Assembly (NCBI GenBank): GCA_009927065.1
Contig: RFNU01000134.1
Coordinates: 1-22,866, forward strand
DNA from: a bacterium
GTDB lineage: Bacteria; Pseudomonadota; Gammaproteobacteria; Berkiellales; Berkiellaceae
DNA length: 22,866 nucleotides
Reading direction: 5' to 3'
Numbering within the stretch: position 1 is the first letter of the stretch; each line of letters starts with the position of its first letter. This document shows positions 1-8,358 of the stretch, piece after piece. The position numbers and the translations under genes are program-made. The notes below the pieces were generated by a model that was not told the DNA's origin, searched no databases, and saw only the letters and a list, made by a program, of their open reading frames with translations.

Positions 1-190
1 TTTGAGCAGCAATGACCACTCCTCTATCAATAGCAACGGTGTGAGCTTGCAGATATTCTAGAGATTGTTATTTTAAGAAGGCTAGTTGCTCAAGAGAAGT
101 GCTCTGGTCTTGAAAACGCTTTCATCTCTTCTCTCAATTCTTTTCTACTATAACGACTCGCACTGTCTTTAAGTGTCCTGCATACCTACT
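1..190 (-). pseudogene. Possible transposase (TnpB-like) relic, truncated by the window edge
   Basis: Read on the minus strand, this stretch keeps a coding-like frame broken by stops. It gives a segment GHLKTVRVVIVEKN, then in-frame stops, then TVAIDRGVVIAAQ at the edge. The second piece resembles the first RuvC-like motif of TnpB transposon proteins (G-I/V-D-R-G-V followed by small residues), and the first resembles the beta-strand region just before it. Several stops (two TGA, one TAA) show that it is not intact. The rest of the element lies outside the window. A chance resemblance is possible, so the call is weak. Confidence 0.3.
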
Positions 191-812
191 AGGCATAAGA
201 TTAAGATCAGATCACGCAAAAGATGAGCAAAATACGTGAGTAATCTTTTTCGTTTGAGGGGAAGATCAAGAACGTGCTGCCCCTCATTAAGGGTCTTGTT
301 CTCGATCAGGTTTTCTCCCGATGTTTTTCGTGTATCGTATGCTTATTATGGCTATATGGCCTGCAGATATGAAGGCAAATCATGTGAGTAAAAAACGAGC
401 AATCAAGTCATCTTACACTCTTGAGTGGGGTGGGGGGTGGCCAAGGGGCCTTGGTTTCACTAGAGCCTCAGGTCGATAAACGGCCAGAAGAGCACAGTAA
501 GAATCACACAAAGCGCAGTGCTCAATGAGACGTCCAAAAAGAACGTTAATCGGCATCATAGAGTGTTGCGGTTTCTTCACGGGAGGCCTGCTCATTCATC
601 GATCGGCTGGTTTTCACACTGTGAACTTCTTGATCACCAAATACAACACCTTCTAAAGCCGATTGTTTGCCAATGCAGCACAGATTCTTTTGAGTGGGGA
701 GATATGCTATTCATCATTTTTATATAACATTTTGAAAAATATTATTTTTTAAAAAATAATATTCTGAAGATTTTTCGACTGTAAAATTCTGCAAAAAAAC
801 GCTAAAAAGGCC
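191..812. other. Gene-poor left region, probably decayed sequence
   Basis: About 600 bp without a convincing gene. Short open frames exist on both strands, but none has a ribosome-binding site or a recognisable product. On the minus strand one open frame of about 45 codons (roughly 558-695) reads like protein but ends at stops and is not identified. An imperfect inverted repeat GATCAAGAAC / GTTCTCGATC (about 265-308) could form a hairpin. A G-rich tract lies near 425-452. The region looks like the residue of former genes or mobile DNA. Confidence 0.4.
425..455 (+). repeat. G-rich tract with adjoining palindrome
   Basis: Runs of four, six and four G occur within about 24 bases, and the last run sits inside the palindrome CCAAGGGGCCTTGG. 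This is striking in such an AT-rich window. There are only three runs of three or more G, so a classical four-run quadruplex is not fully met. No function is assigned. Confidence 0.35.
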
Positions 813-841
813 TTGCATTTACAGGTCTTGGTCCCTATAAT
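813..841 (+). promoter_or_regulatory. Sigma70-type promoter of tRNA-Lys (and probably argS)
   Basis: A -35 element TTGCAT (813-818) and a perfect -10 element TATAAT (836-841) are separated by 17 bp. The -10 ends 13 bp before the first base of tRNA-Lys, which fits transcription start just upstream of the tRNA. No other strong promoter is visible between the tRNA and argS, so this may also drive argS. Confidence 0.8.
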
Positions 842-854
842 ACGCAATATGTTT

Positions 855-927
855 GGGCCGTTAGCTCAGTCGGTAGAGCACCGGACTTTTAATCCGTTGG
901 TCCTGCGTTCGAATCGCAGACGGCCCA
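855..927 (+). tRNA. tRNA-Lys (anticodon UUU)
   Basis: A complete cloverleaf is visible. The acceptor arm is GGGCCGT / ACGGCCC with discriminator A, the D-arm contains GCTCAGTCGGTAGAGC, the anticodon stem is CGGAC/ATCCG around a loop with TTT, and the T-arm has TTCGAAT. The anticodon TTT decodes lysine codons. The 3' CCA is not encoded (the next bases are ATA), so a CCA-adding enzyme must complete it. argS starts 33 bp further on. Confidence 0.95.
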
Positions 928-960
928 ATATACTTAAAACATATAAAAGCACCCTCACGT

Positions 961-2661
961 ATGAACTTCTTTGAGTTATCGCAATCAATCATTAGCAACG
1001 CATTAGCTGTACTCTTTCCAGAAAAAAAATTCAATACCACAGTAGAAATAAGCTTAACAAAAGATGATAAGTTTGGTGATTTTCAATCAAATGTTGCTTT
1101 TAAGATTGCAAAAGATGTTGGTCTTGCGCCGAGTGTGTTAGCGCAAAAAATTGTTCATCACTTCGATAGTAATCTTCCCTTGACCTTTAGTGTTGCTGGC
1201 GCTGGTTTTATTAATATTACCATTAAAGAAGAAGCTCTGCTTCAAGCAGCAGAACACTTGCCAAAATTTTTTAGTGAAAAAAAGCATCAAGGTGAAAAAA
1301 TTATTGTTGAGTACTCATCCCCTAATGTAGCTAAAGAGCTTCATGTAGGCCATCTGAGAAGCACTATTATTGGTGATGCTTTAGCAAATTGTTTTGAATC
1401 TGTTGGTTATGATGTTTTGCGTTTAAATCATGTTGGTGACTGGGGAACAGCTTTTGGTATGTTGATTGCCTATATCAAAAGACATCGCTTAGATTACAAT
1501 AATACCAATTTATCATTGAGCACATTAATGGAATGGTATCAACAGTCTAAAGTAGAATTTGATAACAGTCCTGAAGTTTATGAAGACTCTAAGAAAGAAG
1601 TTGTTGCTTTGCAGCAAGGTGACCCAGAAAATTTAAAAATATGGCAAATTTTATGTAGCATATCAGAGCAAGGATATCAAAAAATCTATGATGCTTTATC
1701 GATCGAAGGCCTTCATGTGCGCGGCGAGTCATTCTATAATCCTTACTTACCCAAGGTTATTGAAGATTTCAAGGAAAAAAGCTTATTGACATACTCTGAT
1801 GGCGCAGCTTGCGTTTTTTTAGAAGGATTTAAAAATAGAGAGAATCAGCCTTTACCACTCATTATTCAAAAAGCAGATGGTGGTTATAATTATGCTACAA
1901 CAGATTTAGCCTCTGTTCGTTATAGAATCTTTGAAGATCGTGCTTTACGTATTTATTATGTGACCGATAATGGTCAACGCGACCATTTTAGTATGATTTT
2001 TGCTGCTGCAGAAAAAGTTGGTTACGCATCAAAAGATCAATTAATTCATGTTCCTTTTGGTATAGTACAAGATGAGTTTAAAAAGCGCTTTAAAACGCGT
2101 TCTGGAGGAGTCATTAAACTTCAAGATCTGCTTGATGAGGCCTATCAACGCGCTCACTCTATTGCTACAGAGCGTCATTTATCCAATCCAGATCATTTTG
2201 CAAAAGTTGTTGGATATGGTGCACTTAAGTATGCAGATTTGAGCTCCAATCGTATCATGGACTACGTTTTTGATTTTGATAGAATGTTAGCTTTTGAAGG
2301 AAACACTATTGTCTATTTACTTTATAGTTATGTGCGTGCAAGTTCTATCTTAAAAAAAGCCGACCATGATGAAAATAAATTCATTTATCCTCAAGGATCG
2401 TTAAATCCATCAGAGCGTCGCTTATTGATCCAATGCTTATTGTACCCACATACAGTCTCCTCAGTCTTAAAATACGCTAATCCACATTTGCTCTGCGAGT
2501 ATTTGTATGAACTGGCTACTCGATTCAATCATTTCTTTAGGGATTGCCCTGTTTTGAATGCCGAAGAAAAAAGTTCTCGTCTGAGTTATGTTATTTTATT
2601 TAAAAGTGTGTTAAAACAAGGATTATCATTGCTTGGTTTGAACACTATAGATGAAATGTAA
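961..2661 (+). CDS. argS: Arginyl-tRNA synthetase
   Basis: A class I aminoacyl-tRNA synthetase that charges tRNA-Arg with arginine in the cytoplasm. The protein has 566 residues, close to the 577 of the E. coli enzyme. The N-terminal additional domain covers about residues 1-110. The HIGH-type motif is HVGH at residues 128-131, inside SSPNVAKELHVGHLRST. The KMSK region has the ArgS form FKTRSGGVIKL in place of a canonical KMSKS. The C-terminal helical anticodon-binding domain ends in LGLNTIDEM. The start ATG lies 33 bp after tRNA-Lys and has no evident Shine-Dalgarno sequence. Co-transcription with the tRNA and a leader made by tRNA 3' processing are inferences. The last codons overlap the next gene by 11 bp. 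Confidence 0.97.
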   Translation: MNFFELSQSIISNALAVLFPEKKFNTTVEISLTKDDKFGDFQSNVAFKIAKDVGLAPSVLAQKIVHHFDSNLPLTFSVAGAGFINITIKEEALLQAAEHLPKFFSEKKHQGEKIIVEYSSPNVAKELHVGHLRSTIIGDALANCFESVGYDVLRLNHVGDWGTAFGMLIAYIKRHRLDYNNTNLSLSTLMEWYQQSKVEFDNSPEVYEDSKKEVVALQQGDPENLKIWQILCSISEQGYQKIYDALSIEGLHVRGESFYNPYLPKVIEDFKEKSLLTYSDGAACVFLEGFKNRENQPLPLIIQKADGGYNYATTDLASVRYRIFEDRALRIYYVTDNGQRDHFSMIFAAAEKVGYASKDQLIHVPFGIVQDEFKKRFKTRSGGVIKLQDLLDEAYQRAHSIATERHLSNPDHFAKVVGYGALKYADLSSNRIMDYVFDFDRMLAFEGNTIVYLLYSYVRASSILKKADHDENKFIYPQGSLNPSERRLLIQCLLYPHTVSSVLKYANPHLLCEYLYELATRFNHFFRDCPVLNAEEKSSRLSYVILFKSVLKQGLSLLGLNTIDEM

Positions 2662-3025
2662 AAAACTACTTTTATTATTAGCCGTAACTTCTTTAGTTTA
2701 TGCTGAAGGGTTAGCTGATGTTGCTCATAATTCAATCGTTCCAATAAAAATCGGAACCCATCTTCTAGCATTGACCCTTTTGATGATAGGAATATCCTTT
2801 TTAGTAATGAGCCTGGCTTTTTGGCGAATACATCGCAATAACCCTGTTTTTATGCCTTTTTCAAAAATATTATGGACTGTTGTCCTTGGTATTATTTGTA
2901 TAGTTATAGGTTATTTGAACAATCCGGTAGAAGCTTTTTCTGCTCAAGCTAATAAATCATCTATCATTTTATCAAAAGTTAAACCGAATGGTGAAAGAAG
3001 ACATTGGGCTAAAGAAAAAAACTGA
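2651..3025 (+). CDS. Small membrane protein, IcmD/DotP-like in outline
   Basis: A 124-residue protein that overlaps the end of argS, so it is probably translationally coupled. It begins with a signal peptide (MKCKKLLLLLAVTSLVYA), followed by two hydrophobic segments (about 33-58 and 73-91) joined by a short basic loop FWRIHRNNPVFMP, and a polar tail. This order (cleaved signal, a GLADVAHN motif, two membrane spans linked by a basic loop with NP) resembles IcmD/DotP, a small inner-membrane protein of Dot/Icm type IVB secretion systems, which has LGDVA and a KFKQHKDNP-type loop. The likeness is from memory and loose, and no other Dot/Icm gene is in the window. An unrelated small membrane protein is equally possible. 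Confidence 0.55.
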   Translation: MKCKKLLLLLAVTSLVYAEGLADVAHNSIVPIKIGTHLLALTLLMIGISFLVMSLAFWRIHRNNPVFMPFSKILWTVVLGIICIVIGYLNNPVEAFSAQANKSSIILSKVKPNGERRHWAKEKN

Positions 3026-3333
3026 AAAGCAACTTGATTGCTCTATAAACACTCCATATGCAACACCATGAATTAAATGGATTTTTATCTAATGATCATA
3101 TTTTGAGCTGTTATTAAAAACCTTTAAAAAACAATGAGAAAATGGGTCCAAAACCACCTTTTCCACAGGGTTATCCACATATTTGGTGGATAAAATTTAT
3201 TTTAAAAAATTAGTAAAATTTTTCAAATAAAAATCTGTTTGCCATGAACTTTTGTTAAGTGTCTTCAGCTAAATTCATCATGCTTTGGATAAACATGTTA
3301 TGCTTAACATAGGAAAAACATGGATATGCACTT
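3026..3333. other. Intergenic spacer with DnaA-box cluster and AT-rich stretch
   Basis: A 308-bp spacer between two plus-strand genes. It contains four 9-mers equal to or one base away from the DnaA box (annotated separately) flanking a very AT-rich stretch of about 3194-3235. It must also hold the promoter of the following gene, but no strong -35/-10 pair stands out. Confidence 0.5.
3159..3292. promoter_or_regulatory. Cluster of DnaA-box-like 9-mers
   Basis: The perfect box TTATCCACA lies at 3171-3179 on the plus strand. TTTTCCACA (one mismatch) lies at 3159-3167. On the minus strand there are TTATCCACC (3185-3193) and TTATCCAAA (3284-3292), each with one mismatch. Three of the four fall within 35 bp and are followed by AT-rich DNA. 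DnaA is known to bind such boxes at origins, at titration sites and at DnaA-controlled promoters. Which of these applies here cannot be decided from the window. Confidence 0.45.
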
Positions 3334-4557
3334 ATGTCTTATTATTCTCGTCGTCGAAAAAGATTTTTGAAGCGGTTGTTTATTTTTGTTTTAGTGTTCT
3401 GTAACCCTGTAGCCGGCCTTATTTCTGGTGCGTGGCTGTTTTATCATATTCCTAGATATGCGCCTAGCGGAATGCAAGCTCTTTTGTATCCTACCTGGCC
3501 AGGTTATTTTAAAAGTTATTGGACCTTGATACTAAAAGATGATAGCAATCAAGATGACGTAATAGATGATACTTTTCCCTTGTTACATCAATCTTCAGTC
3601 AAAATACCTCTTATTCTTGATCATGGTCCTTGGATTGGTTCTGATGAATCACTTCCATGGTATCAATGGTATAAGAAAATTGGTTTAGGAAAATTGACCC
3701 AGGAAAAAACCGAAGATAGATCTCCTATAGAAGCTTTTAAGTTAATATTAACACCTACAGGCTCTATGAACATATTAATGCAGTTAGGCAATCATGATGG
3801 GCTGAATATCCAGAGCTTCTATAATCCTTGGAGACAAACTCATCAGCTCTCAATCACGGGGAATATTTCTAAACATGGCCCTCACAAGACAAGCTTCTTA
3901 AAGGCAGATAATCTGCGGTTTTATTATGGACAAGAACCTTCTTTTTTAGGGTTATGGTTACCCTCATTAGTATTAAAAGCTGATACAATGTCTTTAAATC
4001 ATAATCAAACAAAGATTAAAGGACTACAATTTAACTTGCATACATCAAAGCAAGCCAACAAAACCTCCTTGTTCTTTGATCTCGACATGAGAGGGTTTGA
4101 TCTCAACAAGAGTAGGATGCATGATGTGAGCTTAACGTGCTCTATTTTTGATGCGGCCTCTCAACCGTTCAATCAGCTCCTAATGCGCCACAAGCAACAT
4201 ATTGCTAACAAACTATTTTTAAAAAAATCAATAGAGTATCGCCCTTTTGATTTTTTTAAAGAAATCGATGTGATAGATACAGATTATTATACATGTGCTT
4301 TAAGCGGAACTTTAGATCAGTTATTCTTGTTTGAGTTTTCCAAACAGATTAAAAACCAACCTAGTGCAGCACTTAAAGGTGAATCGAGGGATCTTCTTTT
4401 TATGATCGACTTATTAGATTTGGATGTGTCTCAGGAAACCATTAATATTATTCGATCAAAAAATCAGGACATTCAACTTGAATGGTTTGCTGATCGAGGC
4501 TGGATTTTAATTGAGTCTGCCAATACTCCAAATATTGATAAGCTTGTTTTGGACTAA
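3334..4557 (+). CDS. DUF945/YdgA-like envelope protein
   Basis: A 407-residue protein with a very basic N-terminus (RRRKRFLKR) and then one hydrophobic segment (about 14-37), consistent with an inner-membrane anchor and a periplasmic body. Features recalling the DUF945 (E. coli YdgA) family are a tract near the start (WPGYFKSYWTLIL) followed by a D-H-G-P-W motif near residue 98, repeated beta-rich segments, and a tail with LEWFADRGWILI like the family's C-terminal strand motif. The family's role is not well defined. The gene converges with mutS, and its last 110 bp are antisense to the end of mutS. The start is fixed by an in-frame stop at 3310-3312. Family assignment is moderate. Confidence 0.65.
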   Translation: MSYYSRRRKRFLKRLFIFVLVFCNPVAGLISGAWLFYHIPRYAPSGMQALLYPTWPGYFKSYWTLILKDDSNQDDVIDDTFPLLHQSSVKIPLILDHGPWIGSDESLPWYQWYKKIGLGKLTQEKTEDRSPIEAFKLILTPTGSMNILMQLGNHDGLNIQSFYNPWRQTHQLSITGNISKHGPHKTSFLKADNLRFYYGQEPSFLGLWLPSLVLKADTMSLNHNQTKIKGLQFNLHTSKQANKTSLFFDLDMRGFDLNKSRMHDVSLTCSIFDAASQPFNQLLMRHKQHIANKLFLKKSIEYRPFDFFKEIDVIDTDYYTCALSGTLDQLFLFEFSKQIKNQPSAALKGESRDLLFMIDLLDLDVSQETINIIRSKNQDIQLEWFADRGWILIESANTPNIDKLVLD

Positions 4558-7003
4558 CAGAATTTAAATCTAGATCTTCGAGTTCACGTAAAAGAGGATG
4601 AAGCGCTTGCGTTAAAGGCTTGGGTTGTGACATTCGGTTAGGAATAACTTGATGATCTGTATAGTGATCATGATACTCTTTAGCTTTTCTGAGTAAAGAG
4701 CTGGGTAGTCCAGCCATTTTAGCTACATACAACCCAAAGCTTTTCGAAGCTAAACCGGGTTGTAATGTGTAAGTGAAATGTAAGATCTCGCCCTCAATGC
4801 GCGCTCCTAAGTGATAATTACAAATACCTTCAGCGAGCAATTCAAGTTCTGTAAGCTCATGGTAATGCGTGGAAAATAAAGACCAACACTTATTAACGGA
4901 CAGTAAATATTCTGCAGTGGCTCTAGCAATAGCTAATCCGTCATGGGTAGATGTTCCACGACCAATCTCGTCCATTAAGACTAAAGAGTATTCTGTTGCT
5001 TCACGAATAATCGTTGCTGTTTCAAGCATTTCCATCATGAATGTCGATTGACCAGTAGCCAGAGCATCATGAGCACCAATTCTTGTGAAAATTCGATCGA
5101 TGGGTCCAATACAAGCGGCTGTTGCTGGGACATAACTTCCAATATGAGCTAAATAAACAATCAGCGCACACTGTCTCATAAAAGTCGATTTACCACCCAT
5201 ATTCGGGCCAGTTAATAGCATTAAACGATGCTTTTCATTAAAGACTAAATCATTAGGAATGAACTGTTGCTTTTTATTAAGAGTTTCAATAACAAGGTGA
5301 CGTCCTTCTTTAATAGATAATCCCGGCTCTTGGGTGAAAGAGGGTTGAGTTAATCCATAACGCAAAGCGCACTGCGCAAAGCCTAAGGTAACATCAAGTA
5401 AAGCAATTTGATCGCTTAATTCTTTCAAAAGGGGAGCAGCTGTTTGAAGCTCTTCAATCAGCTCTAACCATAGAACTCGTTCGCGCTCAAAAGCTAATGT
5501 CTTGGCTTTCAGCACTTGGGATTCAAACGATCGTAGAGTTGGTGTTGTATAGCGTTCTACCGATTTCAACGTTTGAATGCGCGTAAAATGAGGCGGTACT
5601 TGGTCTGCATAAAGTTTCGATACTTCAAAGTAAAAACCATGAATATGGTTAAAACAAGCTTTTATTGCAAACGAAAGCTCCTTTTGTTCAGTGTATTCAT
5701 AGTCTTTGAGATAACTTTCTTGATCATCCGCTAGCCTACGTAAATGATTTAATTCTTCATCACATTGAGGGTTCATGACAGGACCGTCGCGGAGTAATGC
5801 AGCCGGCAGTTCTAGGACTTTGTGTTGAATTAATTGATAAAGAGAGTGATAAGAATCTGATGGAGGAAGGCAATTTAAATACGGATAGGCAGAGAGCGCC
5901 TTCTCGAGAGACTCTGTGTAGGTCATGGCTGTTGCTAAACTTACTAGCTCACGAGGGCGGATTGTTTTTGTTAAGATCTTGGACGCTAATCGTTGAATAT
6001 CTGGGCATAACACAAGGATATCGTGCACTGTCTTCATTAAAAGATCATTATTAAGGAACGAATCAATCATAATGTGTCTTTGATTTAATACACTTAAATC
6101 TCTAGTAGGGAGTTTCATCCATCTCTTGAGTAACCGGGCACCCATTGCAGTTTGCGTATGATCAATCAATGTAATTAATGAGCAAGGATTAGTATGATCA
6201 TCAAGTTCAAGATGAAGACGTGTTTTATTATCCAGATACATCTCTTGGACCGAAGTATATTGCTTGATAGTTTTGAGCACATGAGATGATCCCACATTTG
6301 CGATAACGTATCGTAAGAGTGCGCCTACTGCGCTCCACATCAATAAAGGTGTGAGTGAACTTTCTATCGCTGAGCTTTCTGGTAGTACATTGTTAATAAA
6401 ATTAATATTTTCCTCAGCATTGAAATTCCAAGCAGGAATTTCTTGTTGTGGCAGGTGTTCAGCCAAAAAAAGACTTTTTTTAAGACATAAAATTTCTTTA
6501 GGATTAAGACGATAAAGAGATTCTGGTAACTGTGAGGGTTCGATCATATTCCAGTAAACAACCCCTTCACAGAGGTCAGCCCATGCTACAGCCGCTAAGT
6601 TTTTATCTTGATGATAAGCACACAAATAGTTATTTTCAGAAGGGTTGACAAACTCTGCTTCATTGACGGTCCCCGGCGTTAAGATGCGTTCTACCTGACG
6701 CACCATCGGGACTTTACCATTAGGCTGCCCTACTTGTTCACAAAGAACAATACTCTCCCCTTGAGACAAGAGTTTTTTTAAATGCCCATCAACGCTATGA
6801 AAAGGAACTCCTGCCATGGGAATAGGATCGTCTTGTTGATGACCTCGCTGAGTCAGTGTGATATCCAATAATCGTGCAGCGCGTTTGGCATCATCATAAA
6901 ATAATTCATAAAAATCACCAAGTCTAAAAAATACAAGACGATTTGGATGTTGTTTTTTTATAGAAAGATACTGTTGCATTAAAGGCGTCACTGTGCGTTC
7001 CAT
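4448..7003 (-). CDS. mutS: DNA mismatch repair protein MutS
   Basis: Recognises base mismatches and small loops in DNA and recruits MutL to start repair. At 851 residues it matches the E. coli protein (853). The N-terminal mismatch-reading domain has the F-x-E motif as F31-Y32-E33 within RLGDFYELFYDDAK. The ATPase domain has Walker A GPNMGGKS at 599-606 and a Walker B/signature region LVLMDEIGRGTSTHDG. The C-terminal tail contains the usual helical dimerisation segment (LNSVSPKQAYQYLEYW). No strong ribosome-binding site is seen before the ATG at 7003, but the N-terminus aligns with the family from its first residues. The gene ends tail to tail with the DUF945-like gene, overlapping it by 110 bp. 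Confidence 0.97.
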   Translation of the reverse strand: MERTVTPLMQQYLSIKKQHPNRLVFFRLGDFYELFYDDAKRAARLLDITLTQRGHQQDDPIPMAGVPFHSVDGHLKKLLSQGESIVLCEQVGQPNGKVPMVRQVERILTPGTVNEAEFVNPSENNYLCAYHQDKNLAAVAWADLCEGVVYWNMIEPSQLPESLYRLNPKEILCLKKSLFLAEHLPQQEIPAWNFNAEENINFINNVLPESSAIESSLTPLLMWSAVGALLRYVIANVGSSHVLKTIKQYTSVQEMYLDNKTRLHLELDDHTNPCSLITLIDHTQTAMGARLLKRWMKLPTRDLSVLNQRHIMIDSFLNNDLLMKTVHDILVLCPDIQRLASKILTKTIRPRELVSLATAMTYTESLEKALSAYPYLNCLPPSDSYHSLYQLIQHKVLELPAALLRDGPVMNPQCDEELNHLRRLADDQESYLKDYEYTEQKELSFAIKACFNHIHGFYFEVSKLYADQVPPHFTRIQTLKSVERYTTPTLRSFESQVLKAKTLAFERERVLWLELIEELQTAAPLLKELSDQIALLDVTLGFAQCALRYGLTQPSFTQEPGLSIKEGRHLVIETLNKKQQFIPNDLVFNEKHRLMLLTGPNMGGKSTFMRQCALIVYLAHIGSYVPATAACIGPIDRIFTRIGAHDALATGQSTFMMEMLETATIIREATEYSLVLMDEIGRGTSTHDGLAIARATAEYLLSVNKCWSLFSTHYHELTELELLAEGICNYHLGARIEGEILHFTYTLQPGLASKSFGLYVAKMAGLPSSLLRKAKEYHDHYTDHQVIPNRMSQPKPLTQALHPLLRELEDLDLNSVSPKQAYQYLEYWQTQLKSSLDQQTIQVECPDFLIE

Positions 7004-7186
7004 GGATTTATTAAATGAGAACTATATTAGGGCTAGTGTACCAAATTTTGAGAGAGATTTTGTTCAGTTCGATGATTTTTTTGGTTTAAATTGATCCTCA
7101 TGAACATGATAATCAGGCAGCCTCATCCTAATGAGACGTTAAAGCTAACCTGAAGAACGTTGTTGCTGCTTGGGAGTCAGAATCAT

Positions 7187-7357
7187 TCAGAGAGAGGTAG
7201 AGAGTGAACGCATTAAAAACTTAATAGGGTAGGTTATCAAGAAGACTGATAATAAACCAAAACACCATAAACCAACAAACCACAGCCATTGCTTAACAGA
7301 AGGGTGTTTATTAAGCCAAAAAATAATACGCTCTTGATTAATAAAACTGATCATGAC
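7187..7357 (-). CDS. DUF2474-type small subunit of the cyanide-insensitive bd oxidase
   Basis: A 56-residue protein if translation starts at the ATG at 7357 (MISFINQERII), which overlaps the end of cioB by 20 bp. An earlier in-frame start would overlap more. It has a single membrane span (WLWFVGLWCFGLLSVFLITY) after a short polar N-terminus, and a basic end. Short proteins with W..F.GLW motifs of the DUF2474 type are commonly encoded directly after cioB/cydB and are thought to stabilise the oxidase, as CydX does. The last gene of the cio operon, in the same orientation. Confidence 0.7.
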   Translation of the reverse strand, partial: VMISFINQERIIFWLNKHPSVKQWLWFVGLWCFGLLSVFLITYPIKFLMRSLSTSL

Positions 7358-8357
7358 TAGTTTTCCCGCGAAAAATGTAATAACAGTAAGCAATGTAACC
7401 CATGATTAGAGGAAGCAAGGGAATGACACCGAGCAACATTAAAGACAATCCTGGACCAGCCGCTGCCGCTTGATCAAGAGTATAATGAAAAGGAACAATC
7501 CATGGATAAATACTAATACCTAATCCTAAATAACCCATAAAAAAAATCGCTGCACTCAATAAAAATGGGCGATATTCACGCTTACCTTCATAAAGATCTT
7601 TCCATAATAAGAGAAATAAGGCAAACGTGATAAATGGGACTGGTGTTAAATAGTAAAGGTTAGGGAGACTAAACCAAACTTTTTTAATATATGGATTCAA
7701 GAAAGGAACAATGAAACTGACTAAAGCCATAAAGAAGCCAACAAAGAATAAAACGTATTTTGCTACATTTCTTGCCCAGTCTTGAGTAATACCGTTTGTT
7801 TTCATAATCAACCAAGTTGAGCCTAATAAACAGTATCCAAAAACTAGAGCGATTCCTGTCATGACACTAAATCCTGTAGCCCAATCAAAAGGTCCTCCAG
7901 CAAAATTTCTACCGACAACTTGAACGCCATGAACAAAACTTCCTAAAATCATTCCTTGACAGAAGGTAGCGCATAAAGATCCGACGTGAAAAGCATAATT
8001 CCATAAAAATTTTGAACTCTCTGCTTTAAAACGAAATTCAAAAGCTACTCCACGCAGAATGAGACCCAACATCATTAAAATAATAGGAATATAAAAAGCA
8101 GGCATTAAAATCGCGTAGGCTAAAGGGAAGGCAGCAAAGAGTCCAGCGCCACCAAAAACGAGCCAAGTTTCATTTCCATCCCAAAAAGGAGCAATTGAAT
8201 TCATCATTTTATCGCGGCAATGATCTGATGGCGCAAAAGGAAAAAGAATTCCCAAACCCAAATCAAAACCATCTAAAAGAACATACATGAATACTCCAAG
8301 AGCAATGAGCAATCCCCAAACCAACGGCAAATCAATGATTGATGAAAAATCAAGCAT
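7338..8357 (-). CDS. cioB: Cytochrome bd-type (cyanide-insensitive) quinol oxidase subunit II
   Basis: A 339-residue integral membrane subunit of a quinol oxidase that reduces oxygen to water without pumping protons. It has eight or nine hydrophobic spans. The N-terminal LLDGFDLGLGILFPF and FWDGNETWLVFGGAGLFAAFP are the hallmark motifs of CydB/CioB. The sequence is nearer the CioB (cyanide-insensitive) type than E. coli CydB, as judged from the partner subunit and the length. Its ATG follows the stop codon of cioA by one base, so the two are almost certainly translated from one mRNA. The small DUF2474 gene follows with an overlap. Confidence 0.93.
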   Translation of the reverse strand: MLDFSSIIDLPLVWGLLIALGVFMYVLLDGFDLGLGILFPFAPSDHCRDKMMNSIAPFWDGNETWLVFGGAGLFAAFPLAYAILMPAFYIPIILMMLGLILRGVAFEFRFKAESSKFLWNYAFHVGSLCATFCQGMILGSFVHGVQVVGRNFAGGPFDWATGFSVMTGIALVFGYCLLGSTWLIMKTNGITQDWARNVAKYVLFFVGFFMALVSFIVPFLNPYIKKVWFSLPNLYYLTPVPFITFALFLLLWKDLYEGKREYRPFLLSAAIFFMGYLGLGISIYPWIVPFHYTLDQAAAAGPGLSLMLLGVIPLLPLIMGYIAYCYYIFRGKTSHDQFY

Positions 8358-8358
8358 G

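Noticed and set aside
425..452. Canonical G-quadruplex
   Set aside because: Only three G-runs of three or more are present, so the four-run rule is not met. It is kept as a G-rich tract only.
413..727. Two overlapping short open frames (413-595 minus, 518-727 plus)
   Set aside because: No ribosome-binding sites, unlikely residue patterns, and overlap on opposite strands. I could not support either as a gene.
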